DNA from: Oscillospiraceae bacterium
GTDB lineage: Bacteria; Bacillota; Clostridia; Oscillospirales; UBA929
DNA length: 55,765 nucleotides
Reading direction: 5' to 3'
Assembly: GCA_009777255.1 (NCBI GenBank)
Contig: WRMG01000005.1
Location: forward strand, 1-55,765
Within the stretch, counting starts at the first letter, position 1. The number at the start of each line of letters is the position of its first letter. Below the pieces are notes generated by a model. The model made no database searches, was not told the DNA's origin, and was given only the letters and a program-made list of their open reading frames with translations. Positions 1-9,517 of the stretch are shown piece by piece. A program made the position numbers and the translations under genes.

Positions 1-1
1 C

Positions 2-661
2 GTTATAGCCTCATTCCTGCGTGAAGCCGGGCATGACGTTAAAACGGCGACGCTGGATATGCCTGAACACGGCCTTACCGCTGAGGTGCTGGAAAAAACC
101 GATGTGCTTATCTGGTGGGGGCACGCGGCGCATGACAAGGTCAGCGACGCGGTCGTCAGCCGCGTCAAAGACCGCGTGTTTGAGGGCATGGGGCTGATTG
201 TGCTTCATTCGGGCCACGCGTCCAAGATATTCCAAACCCTTATGGGGACCGACACATGGAATCTGCGCTGGTATGATAACGGCGGTACATACGAGCGCAT
301 TTGGGTCATTGACAAAAGCCACCGCATCGCCCAAGGGCTGGACGACTGCTTTATCATCCCGCTGGATGAGACATACGGCGAGCGCTTCGGCATCCCTGAG
401 CCGGATCAGCTTGTGTTTATAACATGGTTCCCCGGCGGCGAGGTTTTGCGCTCCGGCTGCTGCTTTACCAGAGGCGCGGGCAAAATTTTCTATTTCCAGC
501 CCGGCCACGAAACATTCCCGATCTATTATCAGAGCGAGGTGCAGACGGTAATAAAGAACGCCGTTGAGTGGGCGTGCCCTGTTTCCAAGGATAAAGTGAC
601 ATACACTACCGGTCAAGTTGAGCCTATGGAGAAAATTGATTTCGGAAGAGAGGGGCTTTAA
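2..661 (+). CDS. ThuA-like protein, 5' partial
   Basis: The reading frame is open from base 2, so the gene begins upstream of the window and the ATG at 59 is internal. The residues before it ([12 protein letters not shown]) continue the family pattern. WWGHAAHD and the following ADP-ribose/GATase-like fold segment are typical of the ThuA (trehalose utilization) family, which shares the class I glutamine amidotransferase-like fold; its biochemical role is poorly defined. Its stop overlaps the ATG of the GH31 gene by one base (TAATG), indicating translational coupling and a role in the same carbohydrate operon. No signal peptide can be judged because the N terminus is missing. Confidence 0.85.
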   Translation, partial: VIASFLREAGHDVKTATLDMPEHGLTAEVLEKTDVLIWWGHAAHDKVSDAVVSRVKDRVFEGMGLIVLHSGHASKIFQTLMGTDTWNLRWYDNGGTYERIWVIDKSHRIAQGLDDCFIIPLDETYGERFGIPEPDQLVFITWFPGGEVLRSGCCFTRGAGKIFYFQPGHETFPIYYQSEVQTVIKNAVEWACPVSKDKVTYTTGQVEPMEKIDFGREGL

Positions 662-2676
662 TGATAACGGTTGAAAACGGGAGGCTGGTCATACGCCGGA
701 ACCGCGAAACGGTATGGATTGAGCCATGGGGCCGCGACGCGCTGCGCGTTCGCGCCACACAGCGCGCAGAGATGCTCGAGGAGCCGTGGGCTCTTCTGGA
801 GACTCCCGACAACAGCGGCGGCGCTCTGCCGGACGCGGAGGGCGCTTGCGTTACAAACGGGAAGATACGCGCGCGCGTCGGCGAGGGACACCGCTTGCGC
901 TTTGAGAACACGCGCGGCGAAACGCTGCTTGAGGAATACTACCGCGACCGCGACGACCTGTCGCGCTACTGTCTGCCGCTGAACATCAGGGCGCGGGAGC
1001 TGAAGCCGGTCCCGGGACAGGACGCGTTCCGACTGACCGCCAGATTTGAGGCTCAGCCCGACGAGAAAATATTCGGCTTGGGCCAGTATCAGGACGGGCT
1101 GCTCGACAAAAAGGGCTGTGTTTTAGAGCTGGCGCACCGTAATACACAATGCAGCGTGCCGTTCGCGGTTTCAAGCCGCGGCTACGGCTTTCTGTGGAAC
1201 AATCCCGCAATCGGGCGCGTCAGCTTTGCCGCGAACATGACGGAATGGGTCGCGGAGTCAACCTTGCAGCTTGACTACTGGATCTGCGCGGGCGACGGGC
1301 CGGCGGATATTCTTGCCGCGTATTGCCGCGCTACAGGATTTCCGCCCGAAATGCCGGAATACGGGCTGGGGTACTGGCAGTGCAAATTGCGCTATATAAC
1401 TCAGGATGAGTTGCTGGCCGTCGCCCGGGAACTGAACAGGCGCGGCCTTCCGCCCGACGTGATGGTGGCTGATTTCTTCCACTGGACACGTCAGGGCGAT
1501 TTCCGTTTCGACCCCGAATGCTGGCCCGATCCGGAGGGTATGATCCGTGAGCTGAACGAGATGGGCGCCAAGCTGATGGTTTCGGTATGGCCGACAATAG
1601 ACAAGGAGAGCGAGAATTTCAAGGCTATGTCGTCCCGCGGGCTGCTGGTGGGAGTTGACAGGGGCATGGGGATGCACATGGATTGGATGGGCAGCACTGT
1701 GTTCTTCGACGCGACGCATCCCGAGGCACGGCAGTATATCTGGGACCGCGTTAAAGAGAACTATATAGACAGGGGCGTTGAGCTGTTCTGGCTGGATGAG
1801 GCGGAGCCTGAGTACGGGCATTATGATTTTGACATACAGCGCCACCATATCGGGCCGGCCAATCAGGTGGGCAACATATACCCCGCCATGTATTCAAAGG
1901 CGTTTTACGACGGCATGAGGGCGGAGGGCAGAACGGCGATCGTTAATCTGGTGCGCGCCGCGTGGGCCGGCTCCCAGAGATACGGCGCGCTGGTCTGGTC
2001 GGGGGATATATATTCCTCGTTCCGCTCAATGCGCGAACAGCTTGCGGCGGGCCTGTCGATGGCGATGTCGGGTATCCCGTGGTGGACAAGCGACATCGGC
2101 GGCTTCCACGGCGGCAACCCCGACGATCCCGCTTTCAGGGAGCTTGTACTGCGTTGGTTCGCGTGGGGCGCGTTCTGCCCTGTTTTCCGTATGCACGGAC
2201 ACCGTATGCCCCACATGCCGCCGAAGGAAGAGTTCCGCAACGGTGTGCGGCAATTCGGCACCGGCGCGCCCAACGAGATTTGGAGCTATGGAGAAAAAGC
2301 CGCCGGTATTATGGAGGGGTATATCCGTTTGCGGAACGAAATGCGCCCGTATCTGCGGACGCTGATGGAGGAGGCGCATAAAACCGGCGCGCCGCCGATG
2401 CGCCCGTTATTCTATGTTTTTCCGCGGGACAGCCGGTGCTGGCAGATCAGCGACGCTTATATGCTCGGCGGCAGCCTGCTTGTCGCGCCGGTGTTGGAGG
2501 CGGGAGCGAAAACCCGCGCGGTCTATCTGCCCGAAGGCGCAAGCTGGACCGAATCCGCCACCGGACTTGTGTTTCAGGGCGGGCAAACCGTTGAGGCACA
2601 CGCGCCGATCGAAGTAATACCGCTGTTTCTGCGGGACGGCGCGCAAATTGCCGGAGTGTCCGCCGTCCGCCCGTGA
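661..2676 (+). CDS. GH31 family alpha-xylosidase/alpha-glucosidase
   Basis: The 671-residue product is a GH31 retaining alpha-glycosidase. The nucleophile motif is FWLDEAEPE (Asp near residue 379), and the acid/base Asp is in LVWSGDIYSSF (near 449). The DEAEPE form resembles xyloglucan and xylose-type alpha-xylosidases more than maltose-type alpha-glucosidases. An N-terminal beta-sandwich (about 1-220) precedes the barrel (about 230-560) and C-terminal beta domains. There is no signal peptide, so it probably acts in the cytoplasm on imported oligosaccharides. It is coupled to the ThuA-like gene, and the nearby GH10 xylanase fits hemicellulose breakdown. Alpha-xylosidase activity is inferred; alpha-glucosidase is the alternative. 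Confidence 0.9.
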   Translation: MITVENGRLVIRRNRETVWIEPWGRDALRVRATQRAEMLEEPWALLETPDNSGGALPDAEGACVTNGKIRARVGEGHRLRFENTRGETLLEEYYRDRDDLSRYCLPLNIRARELKPVPGQDAFRLTARFEAQPDEKIFGLGQYQDGLLDKKGCVLELAHRNTQCSVPFAVSSRGYGFLWNNPAIGRVSFAANMTEWVAESTLQLDYWICAGDGPADILAAYCRATGFPPEMPEYGLGYWQCKLRYITQDELLAVARELNRRGLPPDVMVADFFHWTRQGDFRFDPECWPDPEGMIRELNEMGAKLMVSVWPTIDKESENFKAMSSRGLLVGVDRGMGMHMDWMGSTVFFDATHPEARQYIWDRVKENYIDRGVELFWLDEAEPEYGHYDFDIQRHHIGPANQVGNIYPAMYSKAFYDGMRAEGRTAIVNLVRAAWAGSQRYGALVWSGDIYSSFRSMREQLAAGLSMAMSGIPWWTSDIGGFHGGNPDDPAFRELVLRWFAWGAFCPVFRMHGHRMPHMPPKEEFRNGVRQFGTGAPNEIWSYGEKAAGIMEGYIRLRNEMRPYLRTLMEEAHKTGAPPMRPLFYVFPRDSRCWQISDAYMLGGSLLVAPVLEAGAKTRAVYLPEGASWTESATGLVFQGGQTVEAHAPIEVIPLFLRDGAQIAGVSAVRP

Positions 2677-2746
2677 CATCTCTCATATTGTCTTTCTTGA
2701 TTTGTCACCGCGGATTATGTCATCTGTTGAGATTGGGGCGATTTGT

Positions 2747-3502
2747 TTGAAGCTGGCATCGTGGAACGTAAACGGGCTCAGAGCCTGTCTGAAGAAGGGT
2801 TTTTCAGAGGCTTTGGCGCGTATTGACGCGGACATCGTCTGCCTGCAGGAGACGAAAATGGAGCGCGGCCAAGCCCAGATTGGGCTTGACGGGTATAACG
2901 AGTATTGGAACAGCGCGTTGCGCAAAGGCTATTCCGGTACGGCGATATTTTCCAAACTGACGCCGGTTTCCGAGTCGTATGGGATAGGCGCCGGGGAGCA
3001 TGACGGCGAAGGGCGCGTCATAACGCTGGAGTTTGACGGCTTCTATTTGGTAAATGTGTATACCCCCAACTCCCAGAGGGAGCTTTTGCGGCTTGAATAC
3101 CGTATGCGGTGGGACGACGCTTTCAGGCGCTATGTATCAGGGCTGGACAAAGTCAAGCCGGTCATAATCTGCGGCGATCTCAACTGCGCGCATCAGGAGA
3201 TAGACATTAAAAACGCGAAGTCGAATATGCGCAACGCGGGCTTTACGATAGAAGAACGCGATAAATTCTCGGCTTTGCTGGACGCCGGTTTCACGGATTT
3301 TTACCGCCGCCTGTATCCCGACAGGCACGGCGCGTATACTTGGTGGTCGTTTATGCCCGGGGTCAGGGAGAAAAACATCGGCTGGCGCATAGATTATTTT
3401 CTGGGCTCCGACAGGCTCGCGGGCAGCGTTGCGGACGCGCTGATATATCCTGACATTTACGGCAGCGACCACTGCCCCGTCGCGCTATTGCTCGAGCTGT
3501 AG
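2747..3502 (+). CDS. exoA: Exodeoxyribonuclease III / AP endonuclease (ExoA type)
   Basis: From the TTG at 2747 the protein starts (M)KLASWNVNGLRACLKKG, the usual start of the ExoIII family, and is 251 residues, close to Bacillus ExoA. The track ORF begins at 2648 inside the GH31 gene and adds an unconserved N-terminal tail; an ATG at 2717 is also possible. Catalytic motifs are LQETKM, the YTPNSQ segment, ICGDLNCAHQEID and the C-terminal GSDHCPV. It should cleave DNA 5' to abasic sites in base excision repair, using a divalent metal. It sits between carbohydrate genes with no functional link to them. Confidence 0.93.
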   Translation: MKLASWNVNGLRACLKKGFSEALARIDADIVCLQETKMERGQAQIGLDGYNEYWNSALRKGYSGTAIFSKLTPVSESYGIGAGEHDGEGRVITLEFDGFYLVNVYTPNSQRELLRLEYRMRWDDAFRRYVSGLDKVKPVIICGDLNCAHQEIDIKNAKSNMRNAGFTIEERDKFSALLDAGFTDFYRRLYPDRHGAYTWWSFMPGVREKNIGWRIDYFLGSDRLAGSVADALIYPDIYGSDHCPVALLLEL

Positions 3503-3549
3503 CGCATTCGGGCGCACGGAAAAATTTTTAAGGATGGTGCTAAAAAACG

Positions 3550-5427
3550 ATGAGAGCTAAGATTATGCTTGCGGCCGTTTTGGCGGCGCTGCTGCTGACG
3601 GCGTTACAGCCCCGTTTTCCGGCGCGAGCCGCGGACGGAACGCTGTTCATAGATTTCGAGGATGGCACCATTATGGGGTTTGATACCCGCGGCACGGAAG
3701 AGGAAAAAGCCGCCGGAACCGGGGTGCTGACGGTTGTGACGGAGGAGGCGCGCGGCGGTTACTCTCTGCTGATCACCGACCGCACCGACGCTTGGAACGG
3801 CCCCTCAATCAATGTGACGTCCCATGTCGTGTCAGGCGCGTTCCACGACATATCGGTCTGGGTGCATGCCAAGACGCCCGACACCTCTATATTCAGGCTG
3901 TCAACCCAGGTCGGGCAGGGCGGCTCCGCGGAATACCATAATATTCTTATCAAAAGCATATCCGTATCCGACGGGTGGACGGAGCTGACTGGGAGGTTCA
4001 TGTATTCCGGCGACGATTACATAACAGTCTATGTTGAAAACAACTCGTCCGACGCCGAATATTATATCGACGACGTTTATTTCTCGGCGGACGCGGGCGG
4101 CGACGGGATACAGGACAGCATCCAGCTCCCCTCGCTGTATGAGCGCTATCGGGAATATTTTCTGCTCGGGTCCGCGTATAACCGTCAGGACCTCTCCGGC
4201 CAGCGCTTTGAGCTGATCAAGCGGCATTTCAACGTGATGACCGCCGCTAACGCCATGAAGCCCGACACCTTGGGCGGCAGAAGCAGAGGGGAATATAACC
4301 TTGATAACGCCGACGCCATGCTTGATGTACTCGGCGAAGCCGGTATACTCGTACACGGGCACGCGTTGGTGTGGCATTCCCAGTCTGCGGCGTGGCTGAA
4401 CCATAACGACGACGGGACGGTTATGACCCGCGCTGAAGCCCGCGCCAGCATGGAGGATTTTATCTCCACGGTCGCCGGACACTACGCCGGGCGCGTTATC
4501 TCATGGGATGTCGTTAACGAGGCGTTCCAGAACAGCGTCCATGGCAACCCCTCCGATTGGAGGGACGCGCTGCGCAAAGGCGAGGCGCCGTGGTACATGG
4601 CTTATGAAAACGGCGCCGATTCGGACGCCGGGGAATCAGGCGCCGACTATATTTACGACGCCTTTGTGTTTGCGCGGCTGGCCGATCCAAACGCCGTCCT
4701 CTATTACAACGATTTCAATGAAACGGAGCGGGAAAAGCGTGAGGCAATCGCTAAAATGGCGGAGGAGCTTAACGAAAAATGGAAAGCCGACACGCGCAAT
4801 AACGAGCCGGGGCGGCTGCTGATTGAGGGGCTTGGTATGCAGGCGCATTACTGGACCGACAATCTGGAGCCGCGGGATGTGGAGGACACCATTCTGCGCT
4901 GGGCCGCCACCGGCGCGGAAATCAGCATAACCGAGCTGGACATACCGGCGGGAGATTATTCGCAGTTCAAAACGCTGGACTGGGCGGAGGAGCGCAAGCA
5001 GGCGATCCTTTACGCGCAGCTGTTCCGGATTTTCAAAAAACATTCCGACTCTATTGCCCGCGTCACCGTCTGGGGCATCGACGATCCCACAAGCTGGCGC
5101 AGCGGCGGCAGTCCCCTGCTGTTTGGCGACGGCACCGTTGCGAAGCAGACCTTTTACGCCGTTTTGGACCCCGAGGGCTTCTTCGCGGGCGAGTATGACC
5201 ATATCGGGCTGCCTGACGCGCCGCCTGAGGAGGAAGAGCCCGCTTCGCCGCCCGAGGCCGCCGCGCCGCCTGAGGAGGAACCGGCATCTCAGCCCGAGCC
5301 GCCCGCGGCGGACAGCGAAAAAGACGGTCCGGCGTTATATACCATTATCGGCGCGGCGCTCGGCCTTGCCGGTGCGGTTATATTAATAGTCGCTGTGCGG
5401 CGGTTGAAATTGAGAGGTAAAAAATGA
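3550..5427 (+). CDS. Cell-anchored GH10 endo-1,4-beta-xylanase with N-terminal CBM
   Basis: The 625-residue product begins with a signal peptide (about 1-27, cut near ARAAD). A carbohydrate-binding beta-sandwich of CBM4/9/22 type follows (about 30-175), then a GH10 barrel (about 190-540). The acid/base Glu is in WDVVNEAFQ (residue 324) and the nucleophile Glu in ITELDIPAG (residue 462). A Pro/Glu-rich linker (about 555-595) leads to a membrane helix (about 597-618) and a basic tail, LKLRGKK, so the enzyme is probably tethered to the outer face of the membrane and not released. It should cut xylan backbones. Its stop overlaps the next ATG (ATGA), coupling it to a CE15-like esterase. Confidence 0.93.
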   Translation: MRAKIMLAAVLAALLLTALQPRFPARAADGTLFIDFEDGTIMGFDTRGTEEEKAAGTGVLTVVTEEARGGYSLLITDRTDAWNGPSINVTSHVVSGAFHDISVWVHAKTPDTSIFRLSTQVGQGGSAEYHNILIKSISVSDGWTELTGRFMYSGDDYITVYVENNSSDAEYYIDDVYFSADAGGDGIQDSIQLPSLYERYREYFLLGSAYNRQDLSGQRFELIKRHFNVMTAANAMKPDTLGGRSRGEYNLDNADAMLDVLGEAGILVHGHALVWHSQSAAWLNHNDDGTVMTRAEARASMEDFISTVAGHYAGRVISWDVVNEAFQNSVHGNPSDWRDALRKGEAPWYMAYENGADSDAGESGADYIYDAFVFARLADPNAVLYYNDFNETEREKREAIAKMAEELNEKWKADTRNNEPGRLLIEGLGMQAHYWTDNLEPRDVEDTILRWAATGAEISITELDIPAGDYSQFKTLDWAEERKQAILYAQLFRIFKKHSDSIARVTVWGIDDPTSWRSGGSPLLFGDGTVAKQTFYAVLDPEGFFAGEYDHIGLPDAPPEEEEPASPPEAAAPPEEEPASQPEPPAADSEKDGPALYTIIGAALGLAGAVILIVAVRRLKLRGKK

Positions 5428-6464
5428 ATAGATGTAATATCCCTGAAATATGGCCGGAAAAAGGCTTGGATACGGCGGACTGGCAGTCCCGAAGAGAGGA
5501 GATCGTCAGGCTTTTATGCGGGGAGGAATACGGGTTTTTGCCGCCCACGCCGGCAGCCCTGACATGGGACGTCATAGAAACCGACGAGGATTTCTGCGCG
5601 GGAAAAGCGCCGCTGAGAAAAATTCTTCTCCGCGCCGAATTGGAAAACGGAAACAGCTTCGCATTCCCCGTCAGCGTAACAATCCCCAACGCCGGCCGGC
5701 CCGTGCCGTTCTTTGTGCATATCAGCTTTTCTGCGGATGTGCCGGACAGGTATATGCCGAGCGAGGAGATTATTGACAGCGGCTTTGGGGTGCTGTCGTT
5801 CTGCTATGAGGATGTTTGCGCCGACAACGGCGATTTCCTGAGCGGATTGGCCGGAGCGCTGGAGTTGGACGGCAACGCGGCTTGCGGTAAAATCGCTTTA
5901 TGGGCGTGGGCGGCCGTGAGGGTCATGGATTATGCCGCGACCTTGCCGGAGCTGGATAAGTCCCGCGCCGCTGTTGTCGGACATTCCCGCTTAGGGAAAA
6001 CCGCGCTGCTTGCCGGAGCCGTTGATACCCGATTCTCCTTTGTAATCTCGAACGAATCGGGGTGCTGCGGAGCGGCGGTCAGCAGAGGCAAGAAGGGCGA
6101 AACCATCCGGAATATTACAGACGCGTTCCCGTATTGGTTCCGCGACGGTTTTAGGCAGTACGCGGAAAAAGAACCGCCCTTCGACCAGCATTTTCTGCTG
6201 GCGGCGGCGGCTCCGCGTTATGTCTACGTCGCGTCAGCGGCCGGCGACGAATGGGCCGGCCCTGAGCATGAGTTTCTCTCCTGCGTGCTGGCGGGAAAGG
6301 TGTGGGAAGCGCTGGGGCTTGAGGGCTTTGTCTGTAAAGGCGAAAGACCCGTGACAGGCGAGCCCTGCCATAACGGGCATATAGGCTATCATATAAGGGA
6401 CGGGGCGCATTATCTCAGCCGTGAGGACTGGCGGCAGTTCATGCGGTTTATCAGCCGCAAATAG
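5424..6464 (+). CDS. CE15-like alpha/beta-hydrolase (glucuronoyl or acetylxylan esterase-like)
   Basis: The 346-residue alpha/beta-hydrolase has the nucleophile motif VVGHSRLGK (Ser near 188), close to the GCSRxGK pattern of glucuronoyl esterases. It also has an acid-containing NESGCCGAA segment and a late His in DGAHYLS that could complete the triad. CE15 enzymes cleave ester links between lignin and glucuronoxylan or remove esters from xylan fragments. There is no signal peptide although the coupled GH10 partner is exported, so it more likely acts on imported decorated xylo-oligomers. The substrate is inferred from fold and neighbours; acetylxylan esterase is an alternative. Confidence 0.75.
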   Translation: MNRCNIPEIWPEKGLDTADWQSRREEIVRLLCGEEYGFLPPTPAALTWDVIETDEDFCAGKAPLRKILLRAELENGNSFAFPVSVTIPNAGRPVPFFVHISFSADVPDRYMPSEEIIDSGFGVLSFCYEDVCADNGDFLSGLAGALELDGNAACGKIALWAWAAVRVMDYAATLPELDKSRAAVVGHSRLGKTALLAGAVDTRFSFVISNESGCCGAAVSRGKKGETIRNITDAFPYWFRDGFRQYAEKEPPFDQHFLLAAAAPRYVYVASAAGDEWAGPEHEFLSCVLAGKVWEALGLEGFVCKGERPVTGEPCHNGHIGYHIRDGAHYLSREDWRQFMRFISRK

Positions 6465-6484
6465 CTAAAAGCATACCATATATG

Positions 6485-6952
6485 TCATGTGATGGGGATT
6501 CCGCTGTCGGGGATTATAACGTCGTTCAGCTTGGAAAAATCAAAATTAAGTTTACCCTCTTTTTCAAACAGCTCCAGCGCGATGTTCTCCGTCTGGTCGT
6601 CTGTCATGCGGCATTGCCCGTTTATACGGGCGCCCTCGTCTGTTTTCAGCGTTTGGGTGGCGATACCGCCCTCCACATACGCCGTTGAGGTCAGGTGTAT
6701 CGTAGCGTCACAGCAAACGATGCCTTTTACCTTGCCTGAGATCTCGATTTTATTTGCCCGGATATTTCCGATAACGCTGCCGGTTTCGTCAATCACCAGT
6801 AAACCGTCAAGATTTATGTCGCCCAAGTATGTTCCTCTAATTATGACTGTTTCAGAACCTGTAAGGTTGGCCGATTCCAACTTCACACCAGGTCCGATCA
6901 CTGTAGTTGAAGTAATAACAGCGTCCTTCGCGTTAGCTTTTTTTCTTGCCAC
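6485..6952 (-). CDS. Bactofilin (polymer-forming cytoskeletal protein)
   Basis: The 155-residue product has the regular glycine and hydrophobic spacing of a bactofilin beta-helix (DUF583), for example VIIRGTYLGDINLDG and GSVIGNIRANKIEISG. Bactofilins self-assemble without nucleotide into filaments at the membrane and act in cell shape, envelope or spore functions. Translation probably starts at the GTG at 6952-6950, with GGAGGG about 10 bases upstream. It is a single gene, convergent with the esterase gene (20-base gap) and divergent from the GH2 gene. Its exact cellular role cannot be read from the sequence. Confidence 0.88.
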   Translation of the reverse strand: MARKKANAKDAVITSTTVIGPGVKLESANLTGSETVIIRGTYLGDINLDGLLVIDETGSVIGNIRANKIEISGKVKGIVCCDATIHLTSTAYVEGGIATQTLKTDEGARINGQCRMTDDQTENIALELFEKEGKLNFDFSKLNDVIIPDSGIPIT

Positions 6953-6990
6953 AGCTAATCAACCCTCCAATATGTCAGAATTTGTTCCCT

Positions 6991-7019
6991 ATTATAACAG
7001 ACATATGCCTGTATTGCAA
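6991..7019 (-). promoter_or_regulatory. Bactofilin promoter with palindrome in spacer
   Basis: On the minus strand, TTGCAA (7019-7014) and a perfect TATAAT (6996-6991) are separated by 17 bases, upstream of the bactofilin GTG. The spacer holds the near-perfect palindrome ACAGACATATGCCTGT (6997-7012), well placed for a repressor. The promoter is a good match; the operator is inferred. Confidence 0.65.
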
Positions 7020-7045
7020 GATTAAACATTCATATTCAAAAAATG

Positions 7046-7076
7046 TTGTCAGAAAAAAATAAAAAGTGGTTATACG
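7046..7076 (+). promoter_or_regulatory. Possible promoter of the GH2 gene
   Basis: TTGTCA (7046-7051) and TATACG (7071-7076) are 19 bases apart, about 40 bases before the GH2 ATG. The long spacer and weak -10 make this only a candidate. Confidence 0.3.
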
Positions 7077-7114
7077 GGCGCGGATGTGCCGGCAAATAAT
7101 TAACTGAAAGGCGG

Positions 7115-9439
7115 ATGACTGTGAATAACGTCCTATCTCTAAACGGCAAATGGTCGCTGCGGTTCTATCCCGAGCAGGGGAAAACGCCGGAAACGCCGGA
7201 GGAGCTGCGCGGCCTGAACCTTACGGCGATTGACGCGGATGTCCCGGGTAATGTCGAGCTTGATCTTATGGCCGCCGGACTTGCCGGGGACCCGTACTTC
7301 GGGACAAATTCCCTCTCATACCGCAAATACGAGTTTTATTCCTGGTGGTTTGAGCGCGGGTTTGATATTCCCGCGGGATTTGCGGGCGAGGATATATTTA
7401 TCCGTTTTGACGGGCTTGACACCTATGGCACAGTATTTATTAACGGCGCCAAAGCGGGCTGCGCGGACAATATGCTGATTCCCCACGAGTTTGACATAAC
7501 AAGCCACGCGAAGCCCGGTGAGAGAAATACAGTCGCCGTCCACATCGCCTCGGCGGTCAACAAAGCCCGGCGGGAATATTTTCCGGCCGGGGTGCGCACA
7601 TGGGAGCCGCTGACCGATGAGTACGCCGTCGTCCGCAAGCCCGCCCACAGCTTCGGCTGGGATATTTCGGCGCGCATGATGTCGGCGGGGATGTGGCGGG
7701 ACGTGACGGTTTTTACCCGCGGCCGGACGGCTATTACAGAGGTGTATTACTCCGTGCCGGACGTCGGCCCATACTCGGCGGACCTCAATGTCTTTTACCG
7801 GTTCAACACCGACGACCCATTTTTGGAGGGGTTCTCCGTCCGCGTGGACGGTGTCTGCGGGGAAAGCCGCTTTACGGCGGAAGCCCCGACGATATTTGTT
7901 TCAAACAAGCTGCAAATAAAAATCAGCGGCCCAAAGTTGTGGTGGCCGGTGGGATATGGAGAGCAAAGCCTTTACAAAGTGACATTCACCCTGCTGCATC
8001 ATGGAGAGATTGCGGATACGCGGACAGAAAGCATCGGTATCCGAAGGGTGGAGCTGGAGAGGGCTTACGGCGGGGCCGGCGCTAATCAGTTCCGGTTTGT
8101 TGTCAACGGGGTTCCCGTCATGGCAAGGGGGACGAACTGGGTGCATCTCGACTGCCTGCACAGCCGCGATAAGGAACGGCTTCCGGCGGCCCACGAGATG
8201 CTGCGCGGCTTAAACTGCAACATGATACGCATGTGGGGCGGCAATGTTTATGAATGTGACGAATTTTATGATTTATGTGACCGGCACGGTATTATGGTCT
8301 GGCAGGATTTTTCCTTGGCCTGCGCCTTATACAGCCAGTATGAGGAGTTTGATAAGATAATCGGCAAAGAGGCGGCATCCGTTATTATCCGCTTGCGCAA
8401 CCATCCCAGCGTCGTACTCTGGGCGGGCGACAATGAGATCGACGTCATGTACGCGTTGCTGGGCCACGCTTATCCCCACGGCAGGTATAACAGGGTGACA
8501 AGGGAAACGTTGCCGCGCGCCGTGATGATGCACGACCCTTACCGCGAATATCTGCCCAGCTCTCCGCTGATCGAGGGCAACTACCCTGACGACAGCGAAA
8601 TGCCGGAGCAGCATAACTACGGCCCGCGCGATTACTATAAAGGCGATTTCCACAGGCTTTGCAAAGCGCATTTTATCAGCGAGATCAGCTATCACGGCTG
8701 TCCCGCCGCTTCCAGCCTGCGTAAATTCATTCCCGAGGACGAGCTTTGGCCTTTCTCTGAGGACAGCCCATCGTGGCGTATGCACAACACGGAATATATA
8801 ACGGGGCTGAAACGCGATTATGACCGCAACGTATTGATGTTCAAGCAGGTCAAGGTTCTGTTCGGCTCAATACCGGAGGAGCTGGGCGAATTTATCGCGG
8901 CTTCGCAAATATCACAGGCCGAGGCGCTGAAATTCCTGATTGAAAACACACGGGCGCAGAAATGGCGCAAAACCGGAATGCTATGGTGGAATCTCGCCGA
9001 CGGCTGGCCTCAGCTCTCCGACGCCGTGGCGGATTATTACAACCGCAAAAAGCTGGCGTTTTATTACGTCCGGCGCGCGCAGCAGCCGCTGCATATCATC
9101 ATCGGCGAATCGGAGGGCTGGCGGCATAAGGTGTGCCTTTGCAACGATACGCGCGAGCGGCACAGCGTCGGCTATAAAATAACCGACCATGACGCCGGAG
9201 AGGTCGTTTTAGAGGGGACGGCGGACGTTGAGGCAAACGAGAATCTGTTTCTGCCGGCGCTCGAATCCCTGCCGGGCCGGAAAAAGCTGTACCTCATCGA
9301 GTGGGAAGCGGACGGCAGACGGTATGGCAGCCACTATATCAACGGGTTCCCGCCGATGGACCTGACGCAGTACAAGGGATGGCTGAAAGCAATCAGCGGG
9401 CTTCCCGAGCCGTTTGACGCCGGCGCGTGTTTTATATGA
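7115..9439 (+). CDS. GH2 family beta-mannosidase
   Basis: The 774-residue protein has the GH2 plan: an N-terminal jelly-roll sugar-binding domain beginning LNGKWSLRF, an immunoglobulin-like domain, then a TIM barrel. The acid/base Glu is in LWAGDNEID (residue 441) and the nucleophile Glu in FISEISYHG (residue 523). MARGTNWVHLDCLH and MIRMWGGNVYE match beta-mannosidases better than beta-galactosidases. There is no signal peptide, so it likely removes mannose from imported manno-oligosaccharides. The start is supported by AAAGGCGG just upstream. It stands alone downstream of the divergent bactofilin gene. Exact substrate is inferred. Confidence 0.88.
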   Translation: MTVNNVLSLNGKWSLRFYPEQGKTPETPEELRGLNLTAIDADVPGNVELDLMAAGLAGDPYFGTNSLSYRKYEFYSWWFERGFDIPAGFAGEDIFIRFDGLDTYGTVFINGAKAGCADNMLIPHEFDITSHAKPGERNTVAVHIASAVNKARREYFPAGVRTWEPLTDEYAVVRKPAHSFGWDISARMMSAGMWRDVTVFTRGRTAITEVYYSVPDVGPYSADLNVFYRFNTDDPFLEGFSVRVDGVCGESRFTAEAPTIFVSNKLQIKISGPKLWWPVGYGEQSLYKVTFTLLHHGEIADTRTESIGIRRVELERAYGGAGANQFRFVVNGVPVMARGTNWVHLDCLHSRDKERLPAAHEMLRGLNCNMIRMWGGNVYECDEFYDLCDRHGIMVWQDFSLACALYSQYEEFDKIIGKEAASVIIRLRNHPSVVLWAGDNEIDVMYALLGHAYPHGRYNRVTRETLPRAVMMHDPYREYLPSSPLIEGNYPDDSEMPEQHNYGPRDYYKGDFHRLCKAHFISEISYHGCPAASSLRKFIPEDELWPFSEDSPSWRMHNTEYITGLKRDYDRNVLMFKQVKVLFGSIPEELGEFIAASQISQAEALKFLIENTRAQKWRKTGMLWWNLADGWPQLSDAVADYYNRKKLAFYYVRRAQQPLHIIIGESEGWRHKVCLCNDTRERHSVGYKITDHDAGEVVLEGTADVEANENLFLPALESLPGRKKLYLIEWEADGRRYGSHYINGFPPMDLTQYKGWLKAISGLPEPFDAGACFI

Positions 9440-9517
9440 AAAAGAATTTACGCCCGATTACCGTTAACCACAAAGTCAGTATTCCAAATTTATACGCACG
9501 GCTTACGGAGGTATAGA

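Noticed and set aside
2648-2746. Extended N terminus of ExoA
   Set aside because: It overlaps the GH31 gene and is not part of the family. The TTG at 2747 gives the normal start.
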